From assembly GCA_032158265.1 (NCBI GenBank), contig JAVTIF010000008.1, positions 310,001 to 374,000 of the forward strand: a DNA stretch of 64,000 nucleotides. Direction: 5' to 3'. Positions within the stretch are counted from its first letter, which is position 1. Each line of letters begins with the position of its first letter. The notes under the pieces were generated by a model that made no database searches, was not told where the DNA came from, and saw only the letters and a program-made list of their open reading frames with translations. Below are positions 23,651 to 37,700 of this stretch, piece after piece. The translations under genes and the position numbers were made by a program. This DNA comes from Bacidia rubella (lineage: Eukaryota; Ascomycota; Lecanoromycetes; Lecanorales; Ramalinaceae).

Positions 23651-26559
23651 GTTAGATCTAGGTCGCTCTATTTAATATAGTTGGTGCTAGTATTTTATTA
23701 TTTATTCCGGGGCGCCCTTATACTATTAATAGATATGGAATCTCTAATAAATAATAAGTCTTATTTATAAGTTTATCGTTAAGAAATCTTATTTATAGTT
23801 TTATAGCTTTATAACAATAAGATCTAGAGAAAAAGAACTTTTTATTAAAGTATTATAGAAGCTATAGCCGGATTTGATAAAACTCGAACTTAGGAATCAA
23901 TTCAAGGTTCTTAATAATAATATTGGGCACTTGCTAGGGACATTTTAATTAATAAAATCGTCTGAGCCTAGAGGTAAATAACTAGATTTCTATTAATTAA
24001 TAATCCCAATTTAGAATCGAAAAAGAGAAAAAGCTAGAATTTAAGGTTATCTTAAGCAATAACAGACCCTTAATATCAGTTATTTGTTGAAATTTTTCCT
24101 TATTCATTTTAAAAGAGCGTTTATGGCTTTTACTTCAAAGTAAGGGTTTTCTAGTTTTCGAATTTTTCGCTCTTTTTAAGATAAGCTTATTTTTCCTTAA
24201 AAATTGAAATTTTATCTGTAACGAGACGATAATTTTTATTATTATGTATATTATCATATTTATATAATACTCTAGACGTCCCTAGCAGACCTCTCCGGCA
24301 GATATAAACCCAAGAAATCCTTGTTAAATAGCAAAGCATATTTAGTAGGCGAGATTATATATTCTTTTATATAAGTATGCTCCCTTTCTCTGATCGATCC
24401 TGAACGACTCCGGAATATCTTATAATAACGATAAGTCCAGCTTTAATAAGGCAACTCTGCTGCTTTATAATAAAGAAATAGAGGCATTTATAGTAGCAAA
24501 CTAATTGAACACTTTAGATAAACGTAAGTCAGGCTATAATAGTTTAACGTAATATATAAAAAGAGGCTTATACGGAGTATATATTACACAAATTTGTAAG
24601 ATTTTATATAAGAGCAATTATTATATTTTACTTTTTCTTAGGCAGAATAAAGCAACTCCACCTAATTTTAGTATTTAATAAATAAGCTAACCCTATGCTT
24701 TTAATTAATATATAATATAATTATATAATAAGAATATAAAATTCATTTAACTATATTGCGATAAATAACCGCTTTTACCGCTTTTATTTATAGATATTCT
24801 ATCTAAATTCTAAAACAACCCTAATAAGCTTTTTGGTTTTACCTCTTTTTAATAATGCAATAAAGAGCATGTTATACAATATAGCTTTGCCGATGCCTAT
24901 TTATACTAATTATATATCTCAATATAGGCGCTGCATTTTAGGCATTATCGGCTTTTTTGCTATATTACATCTTAACCGGACTTGTAAGCATTTTAAGCTC
25001 CTAATAAAAGTTAATGTACTGCGTTAATACCTTTAAAGTTATCTTTATTCCCTCGAAGAATAGAAGGAGCATAGCCAGGTGCTAATAAATACTATTGATC
25101 TATCTTTTTTTAAATTACTTTAAGTTTTTTCATAAACTTTTTAACTTTATATACTTTGAAGTTTCTTCTTGCCTGTTAGATTATAAATAATAATATTCAA
25201 AAAGAAATACAATAAGCTATATAACACTCTAATATTATCGAGTTTAGACGATATTTGGTCTGTAGTAGGACTAGAGCTAGGTATGTTGTCTATTAGTATC
25301 TTAAACGGCCGGTCTACCGGATTAATAAATACTTAATCTATATTAATATCGACCGGTTTATTTTTGATAATAGTTGCCGCTTTACGGCTTTTTTAGTTAA
25401 AGTTCTAGTTAATTATATTATTTATAGAGGATTTATCCTGATTAAACGTAGTATTCTAATAGCTAGGGATATATATATTAAGTTGATTTTCAAAGTTCTA
25501 GATAAATTGATTTTATTACTTTTCCGAAAACGGTTCTAGCTTGATGGTAGCTATATCGAAAATAAAAGAAAAATGGCTAATAATACTTCAATAAGGGTAG
25601 CTCTCTTTATTATTGTAATTGAGCGGCTATAATTAAACATTGAGGGAAAAACCGTGTTTTCCGGGAGGCTATAAAGCGTAAGAGGGTCAATACAGATCTA
25701 AAATTGAAACAAAGGCCCCTGGAGGCTTATATACGTCGATTTTTCGCTTAATTATATATACGATTTTATGCAGTAGCGCGGGACCTCTGTAACTTTTTCA
25801 ACTATAATGTTAATAGTATAAACTATCCTAAGCCTCTTTAAATTCTATACGCTATATTGCCTGCGTCTTATTTGTACGTTATAGCCCTATCGAATTCCTA
25901 ATGCTCTGAAAATCGGACTAAATTTTTTTTAAAAACTCTATAAAACTTATTAAGCTAGAACTAAATTTATTATAATAAGATTCCGGCTATATAGTAACTC
26001 TTTCGGATTTTGCTTTTAAAAATAGATGCTAAATTCAGAATGTATTGTAAAGAAATTGAAGTATCTATAATATACTATATATTTTATAATATATTTCAAC
26101 ATAATTATGTTCATTTTAAGATCAGAAATTCTATAACTGATTTATTTACTAATTATTTGCTATTTATTATTATCTCCTGAATAAAGCAATCGCAAATATA
26201 GCATTATAAGGCTAAATAATAAGCTTTTAAAACCAGGTATTCCAGGTAATATTAGCTCCCTTTCTATTTAAAGCTTATAATCTAACTATAATAATAGACA
26301 GATATGTTTATTTATATAATATATAATATTAAATAGTTTTTATACTAGAACCTTTAATAGAAGATTAATATTTTATAAAGCTAATACAATGTTTTTAATA
26401 ATTAGTTATTTCGGGCTAGTTATATTAATTAGCTTAACTAGCTTTATATTAGAACTTTTAACTATAAATAAGAAGGATATACCGTATTTGCAGAATCGTC
26501 TAAATAAGCCGCAGCTAGTCTTTAAAGATACCTTAATAGCTAACAAGCGACCTTTAAAA
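23651..26559. other. no identifiable gene; RIP-degraded sequence
   Basis: A short open frame at 24833-25027 has a partly hydrophobic reading but no recognisable motif. Near 25290-25370 the GGCCGGTCTACCGG stretch and a nearby CGACCGG form short inverted repeats. Otherwise AT-rich and unassigned. Confidence 0.45.
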
Positions 26560-26985
26560 TAGAAAGGAAAGAATACGCTTTCGCCGTTCAATCGCTTAAA
26601 TAAGAGTTGGCTCGCTGAGAAACCGCGGAGAGATATATTGAATATGAACAGGCTATTATCTACAAATTAACTAGTATTTTCGATAAACTAGAGCTTCCGA
26701 ACGGAGATAAATTATATATTAATCTTCTAAATAATATAGATTTTAGAACCCTTTTCTATAAATAAGAAAATATAAAATCTAAAATAAAAAGCCTGCGGAA
26801 CGAGCTTAAAAATAAAGCTGAAGAGCTATAATAAAAAAAGCATATTCTTGAGAATCTATTGGGAAAGTTTGAGATCTAGTTTTAAAATATATTAGAAACG
26901 TTTTTCTTTAGTAGCAATGAAGAATCTAACGTTGAAGTTGCCGAACTGCAAACAATATTACTAGTAAAAGGAAAATTAATATAAA
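26560..26985 (+). pseudogene. coiled-coil coding relic
   Basis: One + frame of about 140 codons reads IERKEYAFAVQSLK, then IIYKLTSIFDKLELPNGDK, FRTLFYK, IKSLRNELKNKAEEL and HILENLLGKFEI, with TAA/TAG at Gln-like positions. The Leu/Lys/Glu periodicity from about 26770 to 26880 is coiled-coil-like. It lies 450 bp upstream of the patatin-like relic on the same strand and could be its N-terminal region or a separate gene. Family unknown. Confidence 0.4.
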
Positions 26986-27429
26986 TTAGATAAAAAACTA
27001 TTTTTATTTATAATATTAATATTATGCTTTATTTGGTTTAGGTTTTCGCTGCAAAGTAACTCTTTTTTAAACTAATTTTTATATAGATTTTCTATCGAAA
27101 TTTATTGTTATACCTTCAAATGTATTAGCTTAATTTAAGTAATAAAATGAGCGTAAAAAGTGTATTTGCTTTCTTTATTAGAGTATATAAAGCGGAATAA
27201 TCGCTTTTTTATTATACTTCTTAGTATTTAGATTATATAATAAAAGGTTATTTTATAAATTGCCAGAAACTAATACCTAGAGAGCGTCAATTTTTGGATA
27301 TTTATAAAATATATATAAAGATTAATTATAATCTTTCTTTTATTTAATGAATTTTACCTTATAAATATTTTCTTATAGGTATAATTAAATATAATTATTT
27401 ATAAATACCTAAAGTAACTATAAGTAATT

Positions 27430-29500
27430 AACAGAAAAAAGGTTATATTGATTAATCTAAATCGCTTAGCTAGAATCATAAAAGAGCTAACTAACCTGTT
27501 TGCTTAGCAACCCTCTGTCCTTTTCTTTATTAGTCGGAAAGCTAAAACTTAAGCCCTTTAAGAACTTTTTTTAGATTATATAAAAAAGGGATATTATAAT
27601 AGTATAGCAACTCTCTAAGTCGATAATTTAAGTTTTTATTTTGATTATTTAATGCTTTTTGCTGAAAATAATCCGTTAACGACGGTTATATTGACTCCTA
27701 ATATGTCTTATTATAAGACTAAATTATTCTTTTTCCGCTGGGCAAATGCTATAACTGTATATAATATCTATAATATTTTATATACGTGAATTTTCTGTCC
27801 TTTTAATGATATATTATATATTTTCGCCGACGATTTCTCTGATCTTAATAGTATTATAGATCGCCTAAAATATTAAGCTATTACTAAAGGAGGATCGAGC
27901 TTCTTTTGGCTGAATATTATAATTGTAAAATACAGTAGTAAAGTAAGCGCTAATCCTATATTCGATTTGCTCAAAATATAAAATGTTTAGTTTAACCTGG
28001 ATTAGAAAGTCTTAAAAGATTTCTATTTATTAATTAAAATGCTATATTTAGCTAACAAGCAAATATCTTTATTAATATATTTCTAACGGCTAAAAGAGCT
28101 GCTTTAGAAGCAAATAGATAAGATATGGAATTTCCAATTATATTATAAACGTTTTTATTCTGCTATGCATTTAAACAATTTTTTTTAAATAGTTATATCG
28201 TAGATAGTATCTTTAATTCTCTGACTTTTTAATTTTATTATAATAAGCCGATTAGGCAACGAAATTAGTTTAAATTATATTAATTATTTAACTTCGTTTT
28301 TATAGCTTAAAATAGATTATAGTCTTTTGAATAATATTATAGTAAATTTTATCGCTTTTATTATTTTATTAGACGTTTATTTTCTTAAGATATATTATAA
28401 ATAATATACTAGCAATCTATTAACTAGCGCTAATTGAAAATTTAGACTTTAATCTGAAGACTATATATAATACTATTTATTATCTTTTTTGCTTTAAATT
28501 GCTAGTTTGTCTCTTTAGAGAGCAGCCTGAAATAGAAAATGACATTACGAAGTATATTAAGGTTTAAAAGCGATATATTAAAGTGCATTTAATAACTTTT
28601 TTTATAAATATAGTCTCTTCTAGTAAAACAGCTATATAAACGCATTAAAAGAATATTAATGGTTTTAATATACCGAATTTATAGTTTTAAAATAATAGTG
28701 CTTGCCTTTAGTATCTTCGCTAAAAGCTAGAAACTTTATTCTCCTATAAGTATGCTATTTATAATATTTATATACAGATCTATAAGAAAGAGATACTTAC
28801 TACGGATTGTCAATATTATATTAAAGCTTATCTCCTCTATTAGTCCGGAAATTATATTATTAAATTAAGGCCTTTCTCCGCTAGTGAGATAATATTAGAT
28901 ATTAATAGCGGAGGTACATATAGTATGATTCTATTATACATTTTAGTTATTATTAAGTATATAATAGGTAATAAATTGTAAATCTAAGACTTATTTGATA
29001 TTGCGTTTGGGACTAGCGTTAATAAGTTTTTATAATCTAATCTTTTGATTTACTAGGCTAAAATATAAAATAGGAGATTTTATTGTCTATATCTTATTTA
29101 TATATAATTTGCCTATTTCTTAATATATTTATGTTTTCGATATATTAGTATAGAGACTCTTTTAATAACCTTAAAAGCGAATAAGTCTTATAAAACGTTT
29201 TCATTTTATTCTAAAAAGTTAATATAAAAATAACTATTACAATATAAGCGCTCTCGAATATTTATTGAAGGAATATATAGGAATAGATAATTATATATTT
29301 AGCTATCAGTTTAGAGTTCTATTTACTAAAATCGGCGTTATTGCTACTATAATTAATAATGCCTTTTTAATTATTTTTACTAATTATAATAGATTTAATA
29401 CAAAAAAAAAAGAATATAGTAATATACAAATATTCCGCTTAGAGGCCAAAGGGCTAACCGAAAACAGGCTATATATATATTCGCCCAGAAAAGGTTAAGG
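27430..29500 (+). pseudogene. patatin-like phospholipase (large fungal type), RIP-inactivated
   Basis: Patatin-like phospholipases use a Ser-Asp dyad (G-x-S-x-G and D-G-(A/G)) to cleave acyl groups from lipids. The N-terminal part (27430-28600) reads VDNLSFYFDYLMLFAENNPL, ANAITVYNIYNILYT, ILYIFADDF and LNSIIDRLKY. I associate this pattern with large fungal patatin-domain proteins. At 28870 a DINSGGTYSMILLYILVIIK block matches the family's DGGG-x-RG oxyanion segment. At 29000 it is followed by DLFDIAFGTSV (Ser codon 29015-29017); the Gly-Gly after it is mutated. At 29265-29498 an open stretch carries GVIATIINNA, IFTNYNRF and a degraded copy of the W-EA-R-(A/S)TSAAP block. Two frameshifts (about 28.7 and 29.1 kb) and many stops make it dead. 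Related genes occur in fungal incompatibility/NLR repertoires and as Starship cargo. Confidence 0.7.
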
Positions 29501-30349
29501 ATAAGCTATATATATAGGAAGCGTAAATTCTATTTCTTTGTAAATCCGCGAAATTAACTTGGTAGTTATCGAGCTATTTCGGCTATATTTATATAAGTAT
29601 AATAAAAGCTATAAAACGAAGTATAACTAACTTAAAATAGTTTATATAAATCAGCGCAAATTAAAGCTTTTAAACTAATTTAGAACAATAAAATAAACAA
29701 ACATAATAATCTTATTAAAATTGCGTTATCGGAGCGCTAACGTAACAATCCCTCTTTTTCGGCTTTTAATATCGTTGTATCTCTAAATATAAATGCTTAG
29801 AAAATCTCAATATTTTTTAAAACTACGGATTTTCGCTATATTATTTTTAACGGCTATATATCTCGACTTTAGCGATCTTATATATTTTTATTTAATAAGT
29901 AAAAGATTTAGGATAAATTTATAAACTCCATAGATAAAAGAAAATAAAAAGATTATATTCGGCTGAATTCCATTTTATTTAGCGACAAGCCTGCGATTAA
30001 TAATATTAAGCGCATAGTAAAACTATAAGAAAATATTTATATACCGGCAATATATTAAAGTTATAAAAAATACTCTATATATTACTCGTTTCGGTATTTT
30101 ATTTCGAATTTAGGAACGTTAAACATATTCAGAAAGGCTAATATTATTGTTATAATATAATACGCTATTGCCTTCCGGGAATCCCGCTTATTAAGTTATT
30201 GAAAATGCAGAATATATCGAATTTGGTTTTTCATATTAATATTAAAACTTTAGGGTATTATAAAAATGAATCAGATTTATATGCATTGTATTGTCAATAT
30301 TAAAAGAAGGTTGATTTTTTAGTTTGCTATCCTACAGAAATTATGATTA
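29501..30349. other. degraded 3' flank of the patatin-like relic
   Basis: Plus-strand frames continue with many stops and may hold the eroded C-terminal end of the patatin-like protein. No other gene or repeat boundary was seen. Confidence 0.4.
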
Positions 30350-31350
30350 TTTATACTGAAAGCACTATGTAAAAGCGGAGAAAGATTAGTATTTTTTCTT
30401 AAATAATATAATGGTTTGAGAATTAATAAAAGGTTAATATACCGTTTAGGATGGCTTTTTATAGGGATTTGCGGTATTAATTTTATACAATATATTTTCC
30501 CGTTAAACAATTAATTTCGGACGGTTTATATAGGCTATAAACATATAAGAAGCGTCATTTCAGGCCGCTAAATAAAAAGTTTTTATTAAGAATTCTAGAA
30601 GAATAAACTTATTAGTATACCAAAAGTGATATAATTTCTCTAGCTATTATAGTTTAATATAAATAGTTGGCTAGCTAATTATAATTAATTTAATATATAA
30701 TTGTTATAATATTGCAAAATAATTAATCTATTATTGTTTTCTTTTTTTTATAGTTTTTAAATTTCTTTTTATTACTAATATTAGAGATACTTGAATCTTG
30801 AGTTAAATTATCAACTTCCGCAGATTCTATGGATTCATAGATAAACTCCTTATTTATTTCTAGAATCTTATGAATATCTGATATATTATTAAACTATAAT
30901 ATAAAACTAGAAAACTATATCTTATTAATAAATAAGTAATTAGACACTACTTATATATCAGAGTTTAATAGTTAAAGCTATAAATTATTGCTAATTTAGC
31001 GGATTTTAAACTGCGAAAACTTAGGGATTAAAGTTTTTTTATAGTTATTTAATATAATAGATATTTTTCTAAATAACTTTTCGCAGATATAATTTATAAT
31101 ATTTTTTATTAAAGCCTTTACTTCTAAGATAATAGTGTTTTTCGGATCTTTAACTGTTTAATATTTAAGAACCTTTAAATAATAATTATAGCATTTTTAT
31201 CTATTTATAAAAATTTAATAATACCGAAATCTCTATATTTTATTATTTATATTAAACGATAATACCTAAGCCTTGTTATAAAAATCGCTCTCTAAGTTTA
31301 CTGCCTAACGTATTTTAAGGAGATTATATATTATATTAGCCCTATTATTC
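30350..31350. repeat. repeat family, copy A (direct partner at 43-44 kb)
   Basis: This segment aligns in the same orientation with 42975-44000. Landmarks shared by both are a CAGGCCGCTAA block (about 30563 and 43170), a TTCTAGAAG block, a GGCTAGCTAA block and a GGAGATTATAT/GGAGGTTATAT block at the right end. Copy A has many more T and A where B has C and G, so it is more heavily mutated. The minus strand of B reads as protein (see copy B). Similarity ends near 31350, while the dead minus-strand gene continues rightwards to 34119. Confidence 0.65.
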
Positions 31351-31359
31351 TGATTTTAT

Positions 31360-32699
31360 AATTTTATAATATTTATAGCCCCTAATATTCCTTTTAATTC
31401 GGTAAAAAATATCGGAAACGAAAGCTTGTTTTTATTAAAGTTTATAAGACTTTATAAATTTCGAATAACTTAATCTAGAAAGAGTTTTATATAATATTTA
31501 ATTATATAATCCGGCTATAGAAATACAACTTTTAAATCGTAATTCAGATAAAAAAAAGACTAATATATCTATTAATAATTCTAATATTCTTTTAGTATAT
31601 AATATATATTAATTCTGTTTATAAAGAAAATCCTTAGGAATATATTAAATAAAATGCTATTTTTATTAGAGCTATATTAAATAGTCACCTAGATGTTTTT
31701 GATTTTATTTCCCTCGGATAGCGGCGACCCGTATTCTTTTTTTATTAATAATTAAAACTCTTCTTAATTATTAAATTTTTTATTATTTGTTTCTAAGATA
31801 TTATATATTTCTAATATATCTTCGAAATTAGTATTATAAGCTATAATAAACTTGGATTTTATAAATAAGAAACTAGAGGTTCTTTTTTTTCTATTATTAG
31901 AATAATCTAATATTAATTGTATTCTATTTTTTAAATTTATAATATAAAACTACTAATTACGGTAAATATTGTACTTTAAAGGATCTCTTTTATTTATATT
32001 AAAGCCTTTACTATCTTTAAGCTTATTTTGTTCGCTTTAAATATTTTCGAACGCTAATATTATTAAACGCGCTAATAATGCGATAATATAATGAATTCGC
32101 TTGATTCTATATTACTAATTAAAATAAAAATGTTTTCTTTTCTACTATATAAGTTCTATAGATATTTAATCTTTCTTTAATATATAATCTTCTTATAAAC
32201 CCTCCCGATTTAAATCTAATTTTAATATCCTTTTTCTTTATTAATACTAGTTTACTTTTAAGATTATTAAAATAAGGTTTTAAAATAATAATTATAAGAT
32301 TTATATATAAAAGCTTTAATTATAATAAATGGCTATAAAAAGAGATTTCAATTCTAAATATATATATCTAAATTTAGCAAGCGCCAGCGAAATATTAAGT
32401 TTTTATTTAATTTAATCAATTTCTATTTAAAATTCTCTGTAAAGCGGTTTATTATATAAGTATCCTTGTTATTTACTTTATATCTAACCCTAATAGATAT
32501 ATTTAATTAAGACTATTTAAAAAAAAATATTCGAATTTAAAAATACCCTTGCGATTTCGTTATTATTATTATTTATTTAATATCTTTTATCTTCGGATTT
32601 AAAGCTTAAACTCGGTAGAATTCCTGGAATTTTTAGTAGTCTTTAGAATACTTAAAGCGGTCTTCGGCTTTAAGTTGCACTTTAAGTCTACTCTCTAAG
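31360..32699. other. degraded downstream part of the minus-strand relic
   Basis: The minus-strand reading of the neighbouring relic continues here with more stops (for instance QINNNNEIARVFL and LALAKFRYIYLELKSLFI). The frame is less certain. No other feature was seen. Confidence 0.35.
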
Positions 32700-34119
32700 C
32701 GACTATATTTTTAATATCTTTATTTTTATTTTTATTATTATTATCCTCTTTCTGAATTTTAATTATTGTATCCGGCGAGAACTATAGTATCTTTTCGATA
32801 TTAATACTTGTTAGCTACGCTTTAATATCCGAGTACTTATTTTTCTCTTAATATTAATCAAATTCCGCGAGCAATTACTCGTTTTAACGATCTAATTATA
32901 TATTAATGCGTTAAAGTTTGGCAGGGCTAAATTTTTTTATTCTAAAAAATACTAATTTAGTATTTATATATTTATTTTTTCTAATCCTATTTAGATAATA
33001 TTAAATTTGATTATTAATATGCCCCGTCTTAGTAATATATTTCTAGGTTGTTTTTTCGACTTTAATTCGCTTATAAATTATTATCTATTTAGCTATTGTA
33101 TTCTTTGACAAATTCTCGTATTTATTTATTTTGTCTTTTAGCTATTCTTTAGCAATATTTTTCCCGAAAGCTGCTTTAAAATATATATTAAAATAGGGAT
33201 TTTCCTCCGTACCGCAGTTTACAATAACCCGTAAACTTTATCTAGCTTTTCTGATATATATGATTTTCTTAAAAGATATTTAGCTATTAGATTTGTTAAA
33301 AATGGGAATAGCGATTTTAGTCTTTATATTATTTTTAATAGAAAACTTGCTAGTTTTGTCGGCATCTTTAGACGTAGCGGTTTCAGATATATTTGCCGCT
33401 ATAGATCCTATTTTATTGATATTAGGCTTTAATAAAATATATATAATCTAATTTTTAGAGTAATTATATCGTTTATTTAATTAGTCTAGCATCTTATTAA
33501 TCTTATTTATAATATTCTATATTTTATTATCGCTTAAATCTTTTTTTAATATTTTATAAAAATTTTTAGCTATTTTAAAATTAGCAATAAAAATATTAAT
33601 TTAAATATAAAAGTTCTTAAGATCTTTTTTAAGAAGTTTATTTTTAAAGTTCTATTTATAAATTTGCTTATTTAGACTATATAGTTCTAATTTTATATTT
33701 TTATTTTCGGGGTTTTTTATAAACTTTTTTAAATATAATTTCGCTTTTTTATATATTTATAAGTAAAAATTATTTAGCTTTAGAGCTTTATTTTTGTTAA
33801 GTTTTATAATATTAACCTTATTATCTAATTTTTCGTCCCCTTGAATATTAAAAGCGAATTCTTTTTGTATATTAGTTAAGGTTTTAGATAAACTTAAAAA
33901 AGCTATTTCTGAGGATTTTCTTGTTTAATCTTTTTTTTTATTTATTTTTGCAGGGGCGGTATCTTAATCTAATATCTTTTCGGCATTTGTCTCTTTTAAA
34001 GACGCTTTTGCGGATTCTGTTTATTAATGTATTTTATTAGTCTTTAAGCGTTTAATATCTAGACTAAGCGTTCTCTTTAGGGTTGGGAGGCTAGTCTTTA
34101 TTTGTTCTGACTATTTCAT
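32700..34119 (-). pseudogene. long unidentified minus-strand coding relic
   Basis: From an ATG at 34119 one minus frame can be read for about 470 codons. Parts are TSLPTLKRTLSLDIKRLK, KASLKETNAEKIL, SLSKTLTNIQKEFAFNIQGD, ETATSKDADKTSKFS, VNCGTEENPYF, FGKNIAKE then LKDKINKYENLSKN, and NFNALIYN. All stops are TAA/TAG/TGA at Gln/Arg/Trp-like sites. The N-terminus is low-complexity (Thr/Lys/Asp), followed by basic helical regions. No zinc knuckle, protease or reverse transcriptase motif follows, and I cannot name the family. It runs divergently from the plus-strand relic starting near 34.6 kb, which suggests a two-gene module with a shared promoter region at about 34120-34600. Confidence 0.5.
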
Positions 34120-34619
34120 TTTTTTTTATTTCTATTACTGAAAATATTTTTACTCTGAATATCAATATAATAAATAAAAGAAAAGTTTCTTTTTATTTTA
34201 AATATATCTATAGTTTAGCTTTGAAAATATTAAGATTTATTTAAATAGGTTCTTTAAATAGACTAGTTTTACTTAAATAACAATTTAGGTATAATATAGT
34301 ATTGAACTATTAATATAAATTAGAGTTTTTTATAATCAAAAAGTATCCAATTTAGATTTCTATATTTACCAGTTTATATTAGCTAGAAAAAGGCCTTTTT
34401 AGGCTGAAAAAAGGACCATTTTAAAGTATTATATTAATATCCTAAAATTAAGGCTTTTTAGTATTTTATTTCTAATAATTACTTTTTATCTTTTAATAAT
34501 TATATATCTTCTTTAGCGCTATTAAATATTCTTTTAATATAGATATAAAAGAAATTATAAAAAGCTCAATCCTAATATTAATAATAATATTAATTGCTCG
34601 AAAATAAATAGGGAAAATG
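34120..34619. other. intergenic region between two divergent relics
   Basis: About 500 AT-rich bases between the start of the minus-strand relic and the first readable codons of the plus-strand relic. It would have held both promoters, but no element is recognisable after mutation. Confidence 0.35.
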
Positions 34620-37600
34620 CAAATCGAGCTAGCTAATATCCTATTTAGTAATTATATTAAAGATATACCCGAATCGTTGATATTGAAATTGGATATAATT
34701 TAGAATTTAATAAGTTTCAATATTAATGTATAAATAATAATATTAGAGCTTAATCTAAAAGCTATATTTACAAATTCCTTAGTCTATTAAATTGTCGTTA
34801 ACTTAGATAAAAATACCATATTCAATCTAAACGCGTTAAACGTTTTAATTAATAATATTATTCTGTTTATTCTAGTAAATAAAGTAAATTATATATCTTG
34901 AATCGTTTTAGATCAGTTTTATTAAATAAATAAATTTTTAAGCGATATTAACTTCTCGAGATTAGTTTTTTTTTATTTAATAACGACTAGATATCCGATA
35001 TAGTTTTTTTACTTATTGCTATAACAAGATTATAAGCCTAGCGACAAGCGTAGAGATAGTTTTATTCTAAACTTTCTAATTAGCAATATAGTTACTATTA
35101 ATAGCGCGGCAAATACAATATAACTGAATTTTATAAGTCTTCTGCAAATATTAGGATTGTTATTAATAAGAGTCGGTTTGGCTATTTCAAGTTTAACTAC
35201 AAGCTTTTCTTTAGATATATAATTAACGAGCAACAATATATCGAGAATAAATAGCAATAATCAGGCAATAAATAAGCTAATTTTAAAGGTCCAGCTACTA
35301 GTAATTCTATTTTCTAGCCGAGCTACGACGATAGAGATATCTAAAAATATCTTATTTTTGTTTATAGTATATTATTATATTATAAAAATCTTATAATATA
35401 AATTATATTTTAACAGATTAGATCTATATTATTTTAATTTTTATTGCTATTTATCTAATAAAATTAGAAAGTATATATTTTTTAACTTGCTATATATTTT
35501 ATAGTAGATACTTTATTTTTTTATATATCTTTTATATTATATATTTTTCCTCTTCTAACTGCGAAAGGAAATCTTATTATTCTTGTTTAAAAGCTATATT
35601 CTTTTTAACAATCTATTAGATATAAAGGATTTTAATTAATTTAACAATAATAGCTATTTACTATTTTTCTATTTTTTTTTGCTTTTTCTTAGTTGTAATT
35701 ACGCTGTTTTGAAGTATTTAATAGCGGGCTTCCATTTCTATTTATATATTTTGTTCTATATTGAGTATTAAATTAATATATTTTATTTATTGAATTTAAT
35801 AATTTAAATTTTTTTGAGTTTAATTGTAGGTAGCGTATATATATTAATACTAGATTTAGAGATTTTAAACTTGTATTTTTAGGCTATTAATAATGAAACA
35901 AATTTTACATTTTTTTTAAAATTTTATATAATGGAATCTCTTTATGTTAGCTGTTTAAAATAAGCTATATCCGGTTTAATATATTTAAAAAAAACGAAAC
36001 AAATTCTAGCTGAATTAGGGGTAATACTTCGGGAAGATTCACAGACGCTTCGCGAAAAAACGACTCCTAAAACGATATCAATCTAAACTAAAAAGCTTTA
36101 AAGTACGTATTAATAATAAAAAGAGAATAAATTAACAAAGATATAATAGAAAGTTTGTTATTTAACAAGAGAATATAATTTTTATAATTTAAAATAGAAG
36201 TTTAATAACAATTAAATAAATAATAAGTATTTAGAATATATTATATCGGTTAAAAGCATATTTTGCATTTTATTATTTTAAAGGATTAGTATCGCTGGAA
36301 GTTTCGGTAGACATTAAAACTGAGATTTTTATTATATTATTTATAAAAGCGCAAAAGAGACTAAAACATATAGTTTAGTATATTATATTCGACTTTTCGT
36401 AGAGGTAGAATAAAACGTCTAGGAGGTCTATGCGTTTTTAAAGGCTGAATATTTTATTATTAAGACGGGAGATATATATGCTAGTCGAAATCTCGATTTA
36501 GGCCCTTGCAGCTATAAGTTATCCTACCGGAAACGTAAGACTTTAAACTGCTATAGAATATAGATAGTTATTGAAAAATATTTTCTAGATATATGTTATC
36601 TAAAGCTATATTAGCTTATACGCTAAATTAATCTTTTATATAATTAAAGGATCCGAAGTATTACTTTAGTTATATAGTATTAAAATATTTAAATATTAGT
36701 TTAGCAATATTTATACTACGTTATTTATAATATATTAATTATAATATCTAATTATATTGGTAATACAATATGGCTATTAAGAGCTATAATAAAGCATATT
36801 TTAAAAATTGAACGATATAAATACTTTTTTTTAATTACTCGAATTATTATCCGATACTAATTATATATTTTTTTTAAAATAAAGCTTAGGCAGAGCTAAA
36901 AACTTAGGAATAGAGAAAATACGCTGCTAATAAATATCTATTTTATTAATACTTTTAGATTCGGATTTTATAGGCTTTTTTTTATCGTTTTGTTCAAAGT
37001 TCCTTTAATTTCTTATTCTATTATTCGCAGGCTTAAAGTTAGCTGGATTTTTATACTATAATATCGGATAATACCTATTTTATATTTTTATTATTATTAA
37101 AAAATACATAAATATTTATATTTTAGAATCTCATTATTTCTTTTTTTAAAAAAGGCTAATCAGGCTAATTAATAGATTTATATATATTAATTTTCCTATA
37201 ATAATTTATTACGAAATAGACTTTTATTACTAAAATTTATTTTAATTTATATATTTTGTAAATAAGATTTTTAATCCGTTTTCTAGCTTTCTCTTAATCA
37301 ATATATCGCTAAGTTCTTATTTTCGCTATAAAAAGATAAAGAAACAATTCGGCCGCTTTTTTAATAAAGCTAAAAAGATAATATATATTATTAAGAATTA
37401 GTCTATTATAGTAGGCGATAAATAGAGATTACCTTTTTTTCTAGCTATATCTATCTTTAAATACTGCCGCGATTTTATTAGAAAGCTTTGTTATTAGGAT
37501 TGCGGGAAAGAAATAAATACTATATTATTCATTTTCGGATTCTTTAAATAAAACTAAAATAAGCTTAAAACTATTATATTATATTTTAATTTATAATATT

Positions 37601-37700
37601 TTAAATCTTGCGGAGTATGAGGCTATAAACGCTATAAAACTAGTACTACTAAACAAAAGGCTAAATAGATATATTCAGCAAATTATAGTATAATATACTT
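34620..37700 (+). pseudogene. long unidentified plus-strand coding relic
   Basis: Two readable blocks share one frame. Block 34620-35400 (about 240 codons) starts QIELANILFSNYIKDIPESL and becomes low-complexity. Its Leu/Ile/Asn/Ser content is what a Pro/Ser/Thr-rich linker becomes after RIP; it includes DYKPSDKRRDSFI. Block 36357-37700 (about 440 codons) reads ETKTYSLVYYIRLFVEVE, EVYAFLKAEYFIIKTGD, NLDLGPCSYKLSYRKRKTLN, NTIWLLRAIIKHILKIERYK and ILPRF followed by KALLLGLRERNKYYIIHFR. The stretch between blocks (35400-36350) is too eroded to read. The enzyme class is unknown. A search of a de-RIPped consensus against fungal proteomes would be needed to name it. Confidence 0.45.

Noticed and set aside
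27823..27834. FADD-type motif (IFADDF) as a LINE reverse transcriptase active site
   Set aside because: Flanking sequence lacks the other RT blocks and runs in series with patatin-domain blocks downstream.
37440..37660. Zinc-finger-like Cys clusters (KYCRDF, KSCGVWG-like) in an alternate frame
   Set aside because: The neighbouring frame that continues from 36357 stays coherent much longer, so the Cys-rich reading is probably a shadow.
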